From Nonomuraea candida (GTDB taxonomy: Bacteria > Actinomycetota > Actinomycetes > Streptosporangiales > Streptosporangiaceae): a stretch of 64,000 nucleotides of DNA. Of this stretch, positions 63,277 to 64,000 are shown in pieces. Made by a program: the position numbers and the translations under genes. The notes below the pieces were generated by a model that saw only the letters and a list, made by a program, of their open reading frames with translations, did not search any database and was not told where the DNA came from. Position 1 is the first letter of the stretch. The number at the start of each line of letters is the position of its first letter. The DNA lies in NCBI RefSeq assembly GCF_000725485.1, contig NZ_JOAG01000012.1:276413-340412 (forward strand), read 5' to 3'.

Positions 63277-64000
63277 GTGCTGCTCCGCTCGATCGCCGTG
63301 CTCACCGCCGCCAACCTCCTGAACAACAAGATCGCTCCCCGTCTGGGCCCCCTGACGTCCACCGTCGCCACGGCCGCGCTGGTCGCCATGGCGCGCAGGT
63401 CCGGGGTGTCGTGGCAGGAGCTCGGGTTCGAGCACGGCCGCCGAGGGGCCATCGCCGGGGGCGTGTTGGCGGCGACGGTGGCCGCCGGTTACGCGGTCGG
63501 CATAGCCTCGCCGCGCACCAGGCCGCTCTTCCGCGACGAGCGCGCCCTGTCGCTCTCTCGCGCCCGCGTCTTCGAAGAGGCCCTGCTTCAGGTCCCCTTC
63601 GGCACGGTCCTGCTGGAGGAGGTGGGTTTCCGGGGCGCGCTGTACGCCATGGTGCGCCAGAGGCGGGGCACGGTCGCCGCCACGGCCGTCTCCTCCACCC
63701 TGTTCGGCCTCTGGCACATCCTGCCCGCCATCGACATGGCCCGCGCCAACCCCGCCCTCGGCGCCCTCACGGCGGGCGAGTCCCCCGCCCACCTGGACAC
63801 CGCACGGGTCGTGGCGGGAAGCGTGGTCTCCACGGCCGCGGCCGGCGTGCTGTTCTGCGAGCTGCGTCGCCGCCGTGGCCTCCTGACCCCGGCGATGCTG
63901 CATCTGGCCACCAACTCGCTCGGCTACCTCTTCGCCCGGATCTCCGCCGCCCTCCACCCCTCCCCCGCCGGCCCCGGCCCCACCTCGGCCACCCCAGAGC
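63277..64000 (+). CDS. CPBP-family intramembrane protease, C-terminus at window edge
   Basis: A CAAX-protease/bacteriocin-processing (CPBP, Abi) membrane metalloprotease, about 241 residues visible. EEVGFRG supplies the catalytic Glu pair and Arg, followed by FGLWHI and HLATNSLGY histidine/asparagine motifs. About six hydrophobic segments. The GTG at 63277 sits after AAGG with short spacing; the start is tentative. Reading continues through the last base, so the 3' end may lie outside. Confidence 0.82.
   Translation, partial: MLLRSIAVLTAANLLNNKIAPRLGPLTSTVATAALVAMARRSGVSWQELGFEHGRRGAIAGGVLAATVAAGYAVGIASPRTRPLFRDERALSLSRARVFEEALLQVPFGTVLLEEVGFRGALYAMVRQRRGTVAATAVSSTLFGLWHILPAIDMARANPALGALTAGESPAHLDTARVVAGSVVSTAAAGVLFCELRRRRGLLTPAMLHLATNSLGYLFARISAALHPSPAGPGPTSATPE

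Overview
The window is a GC-rich chromosomal segment of a filamentous-type actinobacterium, most likely Streptosporangiales (Nonomuraea/Streptosporangium-like). This is inferred from very high GC, GTG/TTG starts, a WhiB protein, an actinobacterial PerM (DUF6350) next to purN/purH and sucCD, an SCO4848-type small membrane protein beside a D-Ala-D-Ala carboxypeptidase, and a PGM1-type ATP-grasp ligase. I see no prophage, integrase, transposase, CRISPR array, rRNA or tRNA gene. Gene order resembles a conserved housekeeping segment of Streptomyces-type chromosomes, interrupted by accessory blocks.

Layout. 1-6.7 kb: minus-strand nucleoside operon (BmpA lipoprotein, ABC ATPase, two permeases, cytidine deaminase, thymidine phosphorylase cut by the left edge). 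7-10.3 kb: secreted S15 peptidase and M20 amidohydrolase. 10.8-14.8 kb: PGM1-related peptide ligase, SCO4848-like protein, D-Ala-D-Ala carboxypeptidase, YihY protein. 15-21.7 kb: XRE regulator with a small partner, a two-component system, a MacB/FtsX-type ABC pair. 22-26.7 kb: trpS, CNNM/CorC transporter, galE, malate dehydrogenase. 26.8-34.5 kb: receptor Ser/Thr kinase fused to a solute-binding domain, enoyl-reductase-like oxidoreductase, deacetylase lipoprotein, isocitrate dehydrogenase, DUF3017, citrate synthase. 34.7-39.6 kb: FHA-HTH protein, then a wall-sugar cluster (GHL10 hydrolase, NagZ, MurR/RpiR regulator). 39.6-48.0 kb: aromatic alpha-keto-acid cluster (benzaldehyde dehydrogenase, benzoylformate decarboxylase-like enzyme, ABC importer, IclR regulator) and a NodB-fold deacetylase. 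48.3-57.8 kb: folD, ROK kinase, a 59-aa membrane protein, purH, purN, perM, sucD, sucC. 58-64 kb: two paralogous secreted LolA/LppX-like proteins, a second galE, a GCS2-type ligase, WhiB, and a CPBP protease cut by the right edge.

How the genes work together. Three TCA enzymes (malate and isocitrate dehydrogenases, citrate synthase) plus succinyl-CoA synthetase lie within 32 kb. purN-purH and folD share one-carbon/purine metabolism. The nucleoside importer delivers substrate to cdd and deoA. The benzoylformate cluster reads as import, decarboxylation, aldehyde oxidation, with an IclR-type operator in front of the importer.

Most notable: the kinase/solute-binding fusion with a collagen-like tether; the orphan PGM1-type ligase; the benzoylformate decarboxylase homologue in which a catalytic His appears to be Tyr; paired DnaA-box-like sites in two intergenic regions; several strong inverted repeats at promoters; and a recurring pattern of short tandem duplications that include or begin at the stop codon of many genes, each locus with its own unit.
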